Notes: generated by a model not told the origin, from the sequence alone. A stretch of DNA of 64,000 nucleotides from Actinoplanes sp. NBC_00393 (GCF_036053395.1 NZ_CP107942.1:5484501-5548500), one strand, 5' to 3'. Shown: positions 24,480 to 32,785, counted from the first letter of the stretch. Program-made: numbers and translations.

Positions 24480-25958
24480 CGACAGATGCAGTTCTTCACT
24501 ACGGCACAATTGGCCGAAATGCGTGACCGGACTGCATCGCGCAACTATTCTCCAGCCGCCGAAGAATTCCGCCGTGAGCATGAGCGCCATCGCGCATGGG
24601 GCCTCCGCCGACGCCACGCCGACCGCCTGAGTCGGGCGCGCGGTGCAGCCAGTGGCCCACGAACGGCAACCCCGTGCGCCGACAGCACCCCGGCGCAGTC
24701 CTCCGGATCCAGCAAGTTGGGGACGACCCCCTCCCAACACTCCCGGGTTCGTGCACGCCTCCACGACAATCCGCTTTCCGAACCCAGCGCGCGCCCGGAC
24801 GACCGCGCCGTCCGCTCACCCAGAACGCCTGGGTCCACTCCGCCACAGCACCGTCGAGTCCGCGAACCGAGCGCGTCTGCGCCCACTTCCGCCACGCCGG
24901 CCTCTGCGGACCCACCGGATGCATCGGCGGCCCGAACTGACCCACCTCGTCCGGATTTCTTCTCGGAACAGGTGGAACGCAGCGCATCCACCTCGAGCAA
25001 ACTTCCTGCTCCAGACGCACCGCGGCAACACGATCAGGCAGCCAACGACCGGCCGACGCCGGCCCAGCGCGCCACGACCGACCCAGCACGACGCACGACG
25101 GCCGGAACAGATCCAGCCCAAGGCGCCGCCGCTGCAGCCGAGCCCAGCCCGCGCGCCCCCAGCCGTAGCGGATCCGGCCCTACGCGCCGCGGTAGCAACG
25201 GACTTGAGCCCAAGCGCCGCTGCCAGTGGGCGTTCGAGGTGCGGAACGAGCCGGATTCATGTCGGCCCCGGCGGGAAAGGCATCCTCCCCGGCGCGCGAC
25301 GGGCCAAGCCCCATGCGCCCCAGCCGCTCCCAGTGGGCGTTCGAGATGCGGAACGAGCCGGATCCGTGTCAGCCCCGGCCGGACCGCCATCGTCCTCGGC
25401 GCGCGACGGGCCAAGCCCCACGCGCCGCAACCGCAACGGGCCCAGCCACCATGCGCCGTGAAACGCGATTGGTTTGGCTTCGCGCGCCGCGGCTCTTACC
25501 GATTCGGTGTGGCGGACGCCGCAATGCCAGCGCATGAATCGGGACGCTGTGAGCGGCAGCGCTCGATACTAAAGCGATTGGAACGTCGATCGGATTCAGG
25601 GACCAACTGGCGAGGACATAGGGTCCTACCGACAGAACTTCGCAGGTCCGGCGACAACGGGTTGCCATTTCAACGGTCGCTGATTTTCAGATTCTGCCCG
25701 AATACCATCAGAAATTTGCTATTAGGAATTACGAGCCCACGCATACGCCCGCAAAGAAACGATTCAGCATCTCGCTCGCCACCCTCAGCGTCGCACACAG
25801 GGACTCAAGCCCTCGAAACCGGCCTCAGCGACGGCTCGCCACCCTCGGCCGTCGCTGGGCAGGTAATCAGGGCGGAGGCGGGCTGCGGCCCCATCGGTCC
25901 GGGGTGCGGGGGCGTTCAGGCGGGTGGAGAGACGGGTGGAGAGAGGTCGAGCTGGTAG
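24477..25958 (+). CDS. hypothetical protein with conserved N-terminus and low-complexity tail
   Basis: The ATG starts MRQMQFFTTAQLAEMRDRT, and the next ~35 residues (EEFRREHERHRAWGLRRRHA) look like a genuine charged helical domain. I recall similar short proteins from Micromonosporaceae. After residue ~55 the frame becomes Pro/Ala/Ser/Arg-rich, crosses a 107-bp tandem duplication that changes frame between copies, and ends inside the convergent GNAT gene. The real protein is probably much shorter than the 493-codon frame, or the 3' part has decayed. Function unknown. Confidence 0.4.
   Translation: MRQMQFFTTAQLAEMRDRTASRNYSPAAEEFRREHERHRAWGLRRRHADRLSRARGAASGPRTATPCADSTPAQSSGSSKLGTTPSQHSRVRARLHDNPLSEPSARPDDRAVRSPRTPGSTPPQHRRVREPSASAPTSATPASADPPDASAARTDPPRPDFFSEQVERSASTSSKLPAPDAPRQHDQAANDRPTPAQRATTDPARRTTAGTDPAQGAAAAAEPSPRAPSRSGSGPTRRGSNGLEPKRRCQWAFEVRNEPDSCRPRRERHPPRRATGQAPCAPAAPSGRSRCGTSRIRVSPGRTAIVLGARRAKPHAPQPQRAQPPCAVKRDWFGFARRGSYRFGVADAAMPAHESGRCERQRSILKRLERRSDSGTNWRGHRVLPTELRRSGDNGLPFQRSLIFRFCPNTIRNLLLGITSPRIRPQRNDSASRSPPSASHTGTQALETGLSDGSPPSAVAGQVIRAEAGCGPIGPGCGGVQAGGETGGERSSW
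25224..25437. repeat. 107-bp tandem duplication
   Basis: Two copies, about 90% identical by eye, start at 25224 and 25331 (both CAGTGGGCGTTCGAG). The period of 107 is not a multiple of three, so the copies are read in different frames, arguing against strong coding constraint here. Confidence 0.88.
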
Positions 25959-27031
25959 AGGTAGCTGCGGTAGACGGGACGGTAGCCGAGTTCGTCGTTG
26001 ATTCGCCGCATGGCGGTGTTGCTGTCGGCGGTGTCGGCCAGCAGGCCGGCCAGTGTGGGGAAGCGGACTCGGGCCAGGGCGATCGCTTCGGTTTTCATCC
26101 AGCGGGCCAGGCCTCGGCTGCGATGTTCGGGCAGCACGCCGGTGCCGTAATGCTGGCCGTCGCCCTGGCCGTCGGCGGGGACGACCAGTTCGGTAAAGCC
26201 GGCTATCTCACCGTTGGGAGCGACTGCTGCCGTGGTGCAGAGGATTTCGTTGCGCTTGGCGACGGCCTCGGCGATCGCGTGCAGCCGTGCCACGTCCCAT
26301 GGCTGCGGGGTGTAGCCGGCATCGTCCATCGGCATGTCGTCCATCGCCCGGCGCGACCGGGCGAATGTCTCCGCCAGCTCGTCCGGCACCGTTCCCTCCC
26401 AGTGGACCAGCCGATACCCGTCCACCGCCGGGCCGCTCACCGTGGTGGTGGGGGCCGTAGGGGACGGCGTGCTCGCGGCGCCAGTCGGGGTCGCGGTGGC
26501 TGGGTTGGGTGCGGCGGCTGGTGGAGCGGTGGCGGCAGGTGAGGCGGTAGTGGCCGGTGGGGCGATGGCGGCAGGTGGGGCGGTGGTGGCAGCTGGGCCG
26601 ATGGCGGCCGCTGGGGCGATGGCGGCCGCTGGGCCGATGGCGGCCGCTGGGGCGATGGCGGCCGCTGGGGCGATAGTGCCGGCCTCGTTCAGGGGGAGGC
26701 GGGTGTAGGTCAGGGCCAGTACCCGCCGCAGGGATCGGGCCTGGTAGAAGGCGTCGGCCTCGCTGTTCTCCTGGACCGGCTCGGTGAGGAGGCCGGACAG
26801 GTCCAGGTCGGTGGCTGCTGCGGCTACTGCGTCGAGCAGCCGGGTGCCTACGCCGGCGCGGCGTTCGGCGGGGTGTACGCGTAGTTCCAGGTCGGCCACC
26901 TTGCCGTCGGCGGGGAGCCGCAGGAACGCGGTGCCCAAGGGGCGGCCGTCGGCGCCGGCAGCAAGCCAGGCCAGGCGGGCGCCGGGTGGGCTGTGGGCCG
27001 GGTCGGTGAGCTGCGTGATGCGTACGATCAT
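25916..27031 (-). CDS. tandem GNAT acetyltransferase with Ala-rich linker
   Basis: A 371-residue protein with two GNAT folds. The first (residues ~1-110) has LRVHPAERRAGVGTRLLDA as its acetyl-CoA loop. The second (~200-370) has YGTGVLPEHRSRGLARWMKT, then NDELGYRPVYRSYLYQ. They are joined by ~80 residues of Ala/Pro/Thr repeats. Double GNATs of this kind include mycothiol synthase-like and antibiotic acetyltransferases, but the substrate is unclear. An ATG three codons upstream (27040) is an alternative. Divergent from the Nudix gene. Confidence 0.87.
   Translation of the reverse strand: MIVRITQLTDPAHSPPGARLAWLAAGADGRPLGTAFLRLPADGKVADLELRVHPAERRAGVGTRLLDAVAAAATDLDLSGLLTEPVQENSEADAFYQARSLRRVLALTYTRLPLNEAGTIAPAAAIAPAAAIGPAAAIAPAAAIGPAATTAPPAAIAPPATTASPAATAPPAAAPNPATATPTGAASTPSPTAPTTTVSGPAVDGYRLVHWEGTVPDELAETFARSRRAMDDMPMDDAGYTPQPWDVARLHAIAEAVAKRNEILCTTAAVAPNGEIAGFTELVVPADGQGDGQHYGTGVLPEHRSRGLARWMKTEAIALARVRFPTLAGLLADTADSNTAMRRINDELGYRPVYRSYLYQLDLSPPVSPPA
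26545..26690 (-). repeat. 18-bp repeats coding the Ala-rich GNAT linker
   Basis: Repeated units containing GCGGCCGCTGGG and GCGATGGCG with 18-bp periodicity give APAAAI/GPAAAI hexapeptides. Confidence 0.85.
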
Positions 27032-27097
27032 GGCCGCCATTGTGCCGTCCGCGCGTCGGGGGCCCCGCCCAGCCGGTGGGGATGCCATCATGCTCGG

Positions 27098-27652
27098 ATG
27101 CGTCCCTCGGTGGCGGTGGTCTACGACATGGTGTCGGCGCTCGAGCCGGCCGACAATCTGGAAGCCGAGCACCGGGCGCACGCACGGACCTGGCTGCTCA
27201 GCACCGACGACGTGTTCCGGCGGGTCAAACCGGCCACGCCCGGGCAGCACCTGGTGTCGTACGTGGTGCCGGTCGACCCCGCCGCCAGGAAGGTGCTGCT
27301 CGTCGACCACGTCAACGCCGGGCTGTGGCTGCCGCCGGGCGGTCACGTGGAGGTGGACGAGCATCCGCTGGTCACCGCGTCCCGCGAGGTCGAGGAGGAG
27401 CTCGGGGTGACGGGCAGCCTGGGCGAGCAGCCGCTGTTCCTGACGGTCACGCGTACCGTCGGGATCGATGCCGGGCACACCGATGTGAGCCTGTGGTTCG
27501 TACTCGATCTGCGGTCTGATCAAGCCTTGACCCCTGATCAGGGTGAGTTCCGTGGGGTGCGCTGGTGGTCGCCGGCCGAGCTCCACGCGGCCGATCCGGC
27601 GCACTTCGACCCGCATTTCTTCCGATTCCTGACAAAGCTGGCTATCGAATGA
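27098..27652 (+). CDS. Nudix hydrolase
   Basis: A 184-residue protein with the full Nudix box: G-x5-E-x7-REVEEELGV in the segment GGHVEVDEHPLV...REVEEELGV (residues ~77-100). It would hydrolyse a nucleoside diphosphate linked to another moiety (house-cleaning or NAD/ADP-ribose type). N- and C-terminal extensions are of normal family size. Converges with the DHFR-like gene, overlapping by 11 bp. Confidence 0.9.
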   Translation: MRPSVAVVYDMVSALEPADNLEAEHRAHARTWLLSTDDVFRRVKPATPGQHLVSYVVPVDPAARKVLLVDHVNAGLWLPPGGHVEVDEHPLVTASREVEEELGVTGSLGEQPLFLTVTRTVGIDAGHTDVSLWFVLDLRSDQALTPDQGEFRGVRWWSPAELHAADPAHFDPHFFRFLTKLAIE

Positions 27653-28229
27653 CCCGGTAAGTGAGGTGGGTGACGCCGCGACCGGCGATGACGTCCGGGT
27701 CGGCGAGGCGGATCGGGGCGACGGTCAGACCGTCGAAGAAGCTGATGCCGTCGCCGAGCAGCACCGGTACGAGCGACACAGTGATCTCGTCGAGCAGGCC
27801 GGCGTCGAGGTACTGCCGGGTCAGCCCCGGTGTGGAGATGCCGACGACCCGGGTGCCGGCCTGAACCTGCGCGGCTTCCAGCGCGGTCATCGGGTCGGGG
27901 AAGAACGCGGTCGCCGAGTCGGCGCGGGGCCAGCCGGGCGGGACGGTGTGGCTGACCACGAAGACCGGGCAGCCCGCCGGGTGCCGGCCGCCCCAGCCGT
28001 CGGTGCGGTCGAACAGCCGCCGGCCGCAGATCAGCGCCCCGCAGGCGGTCAGCGCCGGCCGCAGGATCGCGGCGCTCGCCTCGGTCACGTGAAAGGTCCA
28101 GCGCGGATCGGCGCTGGGAACTTCCACGTCCCCGTTCTGATACCAGCCGAACAGTTCGGCGACGCCGTCGTTCTCGTCGGCGACGAAGCCGTCCAGCGAC
28201 ATGGACAGTGCGGCGACGACTTTGCCCAC
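27642..28229 (-). CDS. dihydrofolate reductase family protein (RibD C-terminal domain)
   Basis: A 195-residue protein with a GTG start behind GGGGGTGAG. MSLDGFVADENDGV is the nucleotide-binding start of the RibD_C/DHFR-like fold; LICGRRLFD and LLDEITVSLVPVLLGDGISFF are conserved later parts. These actinobacterial stand-alone proteins are NADPH-dependent reductases of unknown substrate, not true folA products. Confidence 0.9.
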   Translation of the reverse strand: MGKVVAALSMSLDGFVADENDGVAELFGWYQNGDVEVPSADPRWTFHVTEASAAILRPALTACGALICGRRLFDRTDGWGGRHPAGCPVFVVSHTVPPGWPRADSATAFFPDPMTALEAAQVQAGTRVVGISTPGLTRQYLDAGLLDEITVSLVPVLLGDGISFFDGLTVAPIRLADPDVIAGRGVTHLTYRVIR

Positions 28230-28403
28230 GGCTCACCCCCTTCGAGGGTTCCCCCACCGCAGAATCGCCCGTCGGCGCCTTCCGGGGCAAGGCGAGGGCT
28301 GAACCCGACTGGCTGATCAAGCCGGGCCGGCACGGATTCGACCTGGACCGGTGCAACTTGCCGGCGTGTGCCCTAATGGGAAAACGGACGAGGGGAGACT
28401 GCG
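28230..28403. other. divergent intergenic region
   Basis: 174 bp containing both promoters for the DHFR-like and DUF-type genes; GAGGGGAGA precedes the ATG at 28404. No palindrome of note. Confidence 0.5.
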
Positions 28404-28988
28404 ATGATCGTTCAGTGGGCCACCCTAGCCGGAATTCTCGGTGTGCTGGGATCACTCATCATCACCAGCTGGCAGACTCGGATGCTGGTCAAGCAGACGC
28501 GACTGAAAGTCAGTTCCGCTGTCGTCCAGGCAGACCATGGGCCGGCATCCATGCTGCAGAATGTGCTGATCCTCTTTGTCCAGCACCCCGAACTGCGCCC
28601 GTATTTCTTCGACTCGAAGCCGGTGCCCGAGAACGAGCCCGAGCGATCACGTGTGAAAGCCACCGCGGACCTTTTCGCCGACGCGATCTACGCAGGGCTG
28701 CACACGGGTCTCCTGCTGCCCGGCGATGGTGTGCACCAGGCGTGGTGCACTTATGCGACCGATGTGTTGCGGACGAGTCCGGCCCTGCGTGCGTTGTGGG
28801 CCGAGCACTCCAACTGGTGGCCGCCGGATCTGGCCGACATGCTCGACGTCACCGGCTGTGTCGGCGCGCCGATCGACGCCGCCGGCCGATCCGAGGTGGG
28901 CTCGCGGCCGAACGCACCCGTTGACTCTCGGTCACGCGTGCCCGCAGTGTCGGCGAGTGGGGCCGAGCCACCGGCCGCCGCCTCGTGA
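28404..28988 (+). CDS. unknown protein with one N-terminal membrane helix
   Basis: A 194-residue protein. Residues ~5-25 (ATLAGILGVLGSLIITSW) form a membrane anchor followed by a soluble helical domain (MLQNVLILFVQHPELRPYFF), then an Ala/Ser-rich tail. It resembles in plan the 35635 protein (anchor plus helical cytosolic domain). I do not recognise the function. The tRNA cluster lies 17 bp downstream on the other strand. Confidence 0.75.
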   Translation: MIVQWATLAGILGVLGSLIITSWQTRMLVKQTRLKVSSAVVQADHGPASMLQNVLILFVQHPELRPYFFDSKPVPENEPERSRVKATADLFADAIYAGLHTGLLLPGDGVHQAWCTYATDVLRTSPALRALWAEHSNWWPPDLADMLDVTGCVGAPIDAAGRSEVGSRPNAPVDSRSRVPAVSASGAEPPAAAS

Positions 28989-29005
28989 AGGCGGCGGCCG
29001 AAACG

Positions 29006-29096
29006 CGGAGAGCGGGAGATTCGAACTCCCGGCAGAGGCATTCGCCTCTGCTGCGGATTAGCAATCCGCCGCCTTAGGCCACTCGGCCAGCTCTCC
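29006..29096 (-). tRNA. tRNA-Ser (GCT)
   Basis: A complete class II tRNA on the minus strand: 7-bp acceptor GGAGAGC/GCTCTCC, anticodon loop TTGCTAA (anticodon GCT), a long variable arm with paired GCAGAGGC/GCCTCTGC, and T-loop TTCGAAT. CCA is not encoded. Confidence 0.96.
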
Positions 29097-29116
29097 ATTC
29101 AAGACGAACCCTTGCG

Positions 29117-29190
29117 TACCCGGAGCGCGATTCGAACGCGCACTTCCGCCGTTCTGAGCGGCGTGCCTCCTGCCGTTGGGCTACCCGGGC
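29117..29190 (-). tRNA. non-standard tRNA-like gene, anticodon CAG
   Basis: 74 nt. The acceptor GCCCGGG/TCCGGGT has two G-U pairs, then U8-A9, a D arm, anticodon stem CGCCG/CGGCG with loop CTCAGAA (anticodon CAG, leucine codon CUG), a 5-nt variable region, T arm GCGCG-TTCGAAT-CGCGC, and A73. A normal leucine tRNA has a long variable arm, so this class I fold with a Leu anticodon is odd. It may be a degenerate or phage-type tRNA, or may accept another amino acid. Confidence 0.65.
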
Positions 29191-29198
29191 CTGCGAAA

Positions 29199-29258
29199 GT
29201 GGCTGCCGGGCCTTGAACCCGAGTCTCCGCCGTGGTGAGACGGCAGAGGTACAGCCAC
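29199..29258 (-). ncRNA. 60-nt D-armless tRNA-like element
   Basis: A perfect 7-bp acceptor GTGGCTG/CAGCCAC, then TAC, a 9-bp hairpin CTCTGCCGT/ACGGCGGAG with a 6-nt loop CTCACC, two bases, and a canonical T arm (TCGGG-TTCAAGG-CCCGG). There is no D arm, and the hairpin in the anticodon position is too long with a non-7-nt loop. The acceptor resembles bacterial tRNA-His. It is either a decayed tRNA or a specialised tRNA-like RNA. It sits between canonical tRNAs in the same orientation. Confidence 0.55.
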
Positions 29259-29261
29259 AAG

Positions 29262-29334
29262 CGTCCCCGGAGAGATTCGAACTCCCGACACCCGGATCCG
29301 TAATCCGGTGCTCTTTCCGCTGAGCTACGGAGAC
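29262..29334 (-). tRNA. tRNA-Arg (ACG)
   Basis: A canonical 73-nt tRNA on the minus strand: acceptor GTCTCCG/CGGGGAC, anticodon stem CCGGA/TCCGG with loop TTACGGA (anticodon ACG), T-loop TTCGAAT. CCA not encoded. Confidence 0.95.
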
Positions 29335-29352
29335 ATGTGAGACGAATGAAAA

Positions 29353-29384
29353 GCGCCGCCCTATCCCGATGGGGAGGGCGGCGC
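29353..29384. terminator. hairpin between the small ORF and the tRNA cluster
   Basis: A 10-bp perfect stem GCGCCGCCCT (29353-29362) with 29375-29384, extended inside by CCC/GGG. It lies after the FMO gene and the 19-codon ORF and ~18 bp before tRNA-Arg on the same strand: a terminator or attenuator. Confidence 0.8.
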
Positions 29385-29404
29385 GACGATCACCGGGAAA
29401 CCGG

Positions 29405-29464
29405 TCAATCGCGCCACCGAAGCGTCAGCAGACTGCCGCGGGAAAGACTGAGCTGACGGTTCAT
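29405..29464 (-). CDS. 19-codon ORF (candidate leader peptide)
   Basis: An ATG at 29464 behind GGAAGGATC encodes a 19-residue basic peptide starting MNRQLSLSRGSLLTLRW. It begins 36 bp after the FMO stop and ends 20 bp before a strong hairpin, the geometry of a leader peptide plus attenuator, though what lies downstream is a tRNA cluster. Could be chance. Confidence 0.35.
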   Translation of the reverse strand: MNRQLSLSRGSLLTLRWRD

Positions 29465-29499
29465 GACTTGATCCTTCCCGGTCGGTGTTGAGGACCAAC

Positions 29500-30579
29500 C
29501 TAGACCCGGCTCGGAACACCGGCAATGGAATTAATCGCGATTCGCCGAGCGATGTAGGCGGCATCGCGCCCGACGCCCTGAATCATCGACGAGGCCAGGG
29601 CGTACTGGAAGATCCAGCCGGCCAGGTAGAGGCCGGGATGCCCGGCGACGACCCCGCGATGATGCGACAGCCCGTCGAAGCCGGGGAGGTCGATCCAGCG
29701 CAGGTCGGGGCGATATCCGGTGCACCAGAGGATGTTGCTCACCGGCACGGTCCGGCCGTCGGCGAGGGCCGGGAGGCCGCCCCGGACGCCGGTCACGCGT
29801 GGCACCCGGGTGACTCCGGCGGCGGCCAGGTCGGCGGGGCGCACCCGGATCAGGGGGCCGCTGTGCGCGTGGACGTATGGCCGCAGCCGCCGTCCCGGCG
29901 GCGTGCGCACGGTCAGCAGATGCCGGAAGGCGAAGAAGACCGGCGGGCAGAGCAGCGGGGTCAGGCTGCGTTCGATCCGCCACGGCAGGTGCCCGGGATG
30001 GCGTCCGGACAACAACACCTGATGGGTACGCGTGAGCTCCAGCGCAAGATCGGCCCCGGAGTTGCCGGCGCCCACGACGAGCACGGTCCCCGCACCGAAC
30101 TGGCCGGGATGCCGGTACTCCGCCGAGTGCAGCTGCCGTATCCCCGCGTCGAGGCCCGGGGCGAACTCGGGCAGGCGGGGCAGCTGGTCGAAACCGGTGG
30201 CGACGACGACGTTGCGTACGGCGTACCGGGAATGATCTGTCTCCACCAGGTAACCGGAACCGTCGCTGCTCAGCCGGCGCACCGCCTGGCCGGTGCGCAC
30301 CGGCAGCCGGAACCGTTCCGCATAGCCGGCCAGGTACTCGGCGAACTCGTCGCGGGTGGGAAACGTCCAGGCCGGCGCGGGGAACGGCAGGCCCGGCAAC
30401 GCGCTGTAGCGGGCCGGGGTGAACAGCCGCAGCGAGTCCCAGCGCCGCCGCCAGGAGTCGCCGATCCGCTCGGCGGCCTCCAGAATGAGGTGTGGGCGGC
30501 CGCGTTTACGCAGGTGGTAGCCGGTGGCGAGGCCGGCCTGTCCGCCGCCGACGATCACCGTCTCGATCTGTTCGGTCAT
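29500..30579 (-). CDS. flavin-containing monooxygenase-like FAD/NAD(P) oxidoreductase
   Basis: The 359-residue form starts at MTEQIETVIV (30579); a longer frame begins 15 codons upstream. Two dinucleotide-binding motifs are clear: GGGQAG (residues 11-16) for FAD and VGAGNSGADL (169-178) for NAD(P)H, with VVVATGF between. This is the YhiN/CzcO/ArsO-like group of single-component FAD monooxygenases. Substrate not deducible. Downstream are the 19-codon ORF and a terminator. Confidence 0.9.
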   Translation of the reverse strand: MTEQIETVIVGGGQAGLATGYHLRKRGRPHLILEAAERIGDSWRRRWDSLRLFTPARYSALPGLPFPAPAWTFPTRDEFAEYLAGYAERFRLPVRTGQAVRRLSSDGSGYLVETDHSRYAVRNVVVATGFDQLPRLPEFAPGLDAGIRQLHSAEYRHPGQFGAGTVLVVGAGNSGADLALELTRTHQVLLSGRHPGHLPWRIERSLTPLLCPPVFFAFRHLLTVRTPPGRRLRPYVHAHSGPLIRVRPADLAAAGVTRVPRVTGVRGGLPALADGRTVPVSNILWCTGYRPDLRWIDLPGFDGLSHHRGVVAGHPGLYLAGWIFQYALASSMIQGVGRDAAYIARRIAINSIAGVPSRV

Positions 30580-30654
30580 CGGCTCAGAGTGCGCCGGCGC
30601 GCGCCGGGCGCGCTTCGGCATCATTACCCAGACGTTCGGCGGTGGCTGGGCAAT

Positions 30655-32262
30655 TCAGACCAGGCGATGCTCGTACGCGTAAGCCGCCACCGCCGTCCGC
30701 GACCCCACGCCGAGCTTGCCGAAGATGTTGCTGACGTGCCGCGCCACGGTCTTCTCGCTGAGCCGCAACTGCCCCGCGATCTCCCGGTTGGTGCCGCCCT
30801 GGGCGAGCAGCCGGATCACTTCGAGTTCGCGCGAGGTGAGGCCGTGCGGCTCGGACCGGCGTACGGCCGGGGTCGCGCCCAGCCGCCGCAGGACCTGCTC
30901 GGCCGCGTCCAGTTCCATGGTCGCGGCGTCGTCGTCGCCGAGTTCGCGGCAGGCCACGCCGATCAGGGTCTGGCTGCGCGCCGCCTCGTACGGCGCTTCC
31001 AGATCCCGCCACAGCCGGAAGCCCTCACGCAGCGGCGGCAGGGCGGTGGCGGCCTGGTCGCCGGCCAGCCGTACCGAACCGGTGGCGTGCGCGGCCATCG
31101 CGGTCAGGGCGGTGGTGCCGTAGCGGGCGGCGATCGCGGTCAGTTCCGCCGCGCACTGCTCGGCGGTCTCCCGGTCGCCGGCCGCCACCAGGATCTCCAC
31201 CGCGGCGGGAAGCAGCCGGGCCCGGGTCAGGGGCTGCTCCGCCTCGGCCAGGGCGCGGCGGATGCCGGCGTCGGCGGCGCGGGTCCGCCCCTGGGCCAGC
31301 CGCAGCAGGGCGAGGCCAGGCTGGATGTTCCAGCCGCGGCGCAGCGCCTCCCGGTACGCCCGGTCCGCCTCACCGACCTCGCCGCGCAGCCGGTGCACCT
31401 CGGCGAGCTGGTAGTACGCGCCACCGGCGACCATCTCGCCGAACCCCGCGGTGAGCTGGGCGCAGGCGGCGCGGGCCTCGCGGACGGCGTCGGGCCAGCC
31501 GCCGGTCAGGGTCAGGACGGCGACGCGGTGCAGCCGGCACAGTCCCCGGTAGGCGCCGGTGAACTCGGGCTGGGCGTCGCACCAGCCGGCCAGGGCCCGG
31601 GTCCACTCCTTGGCGCGGCGTAGCTCGTACAGGTCCTGGCAGGCCCCGATGACCGCGCAGTAGATCATGCCGGTGGCCCGGGCGGTGAGCAGACCGTCGA
31701 CGGCGGCCACCATCGCCTCGTCGAGCTGGGCCAGGCCGGCGTCGATCCGGTCGTGGTTGAGCAGGGCCATCCCGTGCAGCATCGCGGCGCCGGCGCACAG
31801 GTCGGCGTCCGGACCGGCGCGGGCCTGCGCCGCCAGCCGTTCGGCGGTCTCCAGGAGGGCGGCGCGGCGGCCGGCCCGCAGGTGCTGTTCGCCGGCCAGC
31901 AGGTCGAGGTAGCCGTGTTCCGGCGTGGGAGCGGCGGTGGCGGCGAGTTGCAGGGCGCGGGTCTGCCAGGCGTTGGACTGGCCCAGGTCGCCGGCCCAGA
32001 ACAGCGCCTTGCACAGCCAGTAGCCGCTGCGCAGGGCGGGGCCGATCGCGCCGGTTTCGGCGTACCCCAGATAGGCCCGGCGCAGCAGGCGCACTGCCTC
32101 GTCTCCGCGTCCGGACATCTCGGCGGCCTCGGCCGCCAACTCCAGATCGGACGGTGGCAGAGCGGCGACCGCGTCTGCACGTGCAAACAGGTCGGAGGCG
32201 TGCAGCCACGCCTGGCGGGCATACGCCGCCCGGGCCTGCTGGGGATCGCCCGACGTCTCCAC
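30655..32262 (-). CDS. LuxR-family regulator with TPR-type N-terminal region
   Basis: The GTG at 32262 follows AAGGAGG by eight bases, so the product is 535 residues ([11 protein letters not shown] start) and not the longer frame. Residues ~1-460 are helical TPR-like repeats rich in Ala/Leu. The C-terminal ~60 residues are a LuxR helix-turn-helix ([20 protein letters not shown], then [19 protein letters not shown]). There is no ATPase domain, unlike LAL proteins. It is divergent from the DUF2784 gene across 48 bp. Target unknown. Confidence 0.88.
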   Translation of the reverse strand: METSGDPQQARAAYARQAWLHASDLFARADAVAALPPSDLELAAEAAEMSGRGDEAVRLLRRAYLGYAETGAIGPALRSGYWLCKALFWAGDLGQSNAWQTRALQLAATAAPTPEHGYLDLLAGEQHLRAGRRAALLETAERLAAQARAGPDADLCAGAAMLHGMALLNHDRIDAGLAQLDEAMVAAVDGLLTARATGMIYCAVIGACQDLYELRRAKEWTRALAGWCDAQPEFTGAYRGLCRLHRVAVLTLTGGWPDAVREARAACAQLTAGFGEMVAGGAYYQLAEVHRLRGEVGEADRAYREALRRGWNIQPGLALLRLAQGRTRAADAGIRRALAEAEQPLTRARLLPAAVEILVAAGDRETAEQCAAELTAIAARYGTTALTAMAAHATGSVRLAGDQAATALPPLREGFRLWRDLEAPYEAARSQTLIGVACRELGDDDAATMELDAAEQVLRRLGATPAVRRSEPHGLTSRELEVIRLLAQGGTNREIAGQLRLSEKTVARHVSNIFGKLGVGSRTAVAAYAYEHRLV

Positions 32263-32310
32263 GGCCGGTGCCTCCTTCCCTACGCACGATACGGGCGGAC
32301 ACTGACTGGT

Positions 32311-32685
32311 ATGGGATACCGAATCCTGGCCGATGCCACGATGGTCGTCCATTTCGCGTTCCTCGCCTGGGTGGTGCTCGGCGGTTTCCTGGCGTGGCGC
32401 TGGCCGTGGGCGATCTGGCTGCACCTGCTCGCCGCGGTGTGGGGGCTGTCGACCGTGGTGTTCGGGTTCAACTGCCCGCTGACCTGGGTCGAGGACCGGG
32501 CCCGCGAGCAGGCCGGTAGCGCGGGGCTGGAGCGCGGCTTCATCGACACCTACCTGACCGGGATCATCTACCCGGAGCGGTACGCGGGGTTGATGCAGGC
32601 CCTGGTCGCGGTGCTCGTGGCAGTCTCGTGGGCCGGCGCCGCCTACCGCTGGCAGGCCAGGCGCGCAGTATCAGCGGCTGACTGA
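32311..32685 (+). CDS. DUF2784 family membrane protein
   Basis: A 124-residue protein with three or four membrane helices and the DUF2784 features [15 protein letters not shown], then [10 protein letters not shown] and [16 protein letters not shown]. Family function unknown. Starts at an ATG 24 bases after an AT-containing promoter-like stretch. Followed by a repeat pair that probably terminates transcription. Confidence 0.9.
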   Translation: MGYRILADATMVVHFAFLAWVVLGGFLAWRWPWAIWLHLLAAVWGLSTVVFGFNCPLTWVEDRAREQAGSAGLERGFIDTYLTGIIYPERYAGLMQALVAVLVAVSWAGAAYRWQARRAVSAAD

Positions 32686-32690
32686 CAGTG

Positions 32691-32785
32691 CTGCCTCCCG
32701 GCTCCGGAAGCAGCGCTCAGCGTCAGCCGACTTCCGCCGGCTGACGCTCAGTGCTGCCTCCCGGCTCCCAAGGCAGCGCTCAGCG
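32691..32785. repeat. two 63-bp units of a dispersed hairpin repeat; terminator
   Basis: CTGCCTCCCGGCTCC recurs at 32691 and 32754 (period 63). Between them is a perfect 11-bp stem, AGCGTCAGCCG (32719-32729) with 32738-32748. The unit matches the 62-bp tandem repeat at 47.6 kb in motif order (GCCTCCC, GAAGCAGC, GTCAGCC, GGCTGAC). It separates the converging DUF2784 and tetR genes. Confidence 0.85.

Noticed and set aside
30580..30624. 15-codon N-terminal extension of the FMO
   Set aside because: Basic, non-conserved residues ahead of the FAD motif; the ATG at 30579 leaves the usual ten residues before GGGQAG.
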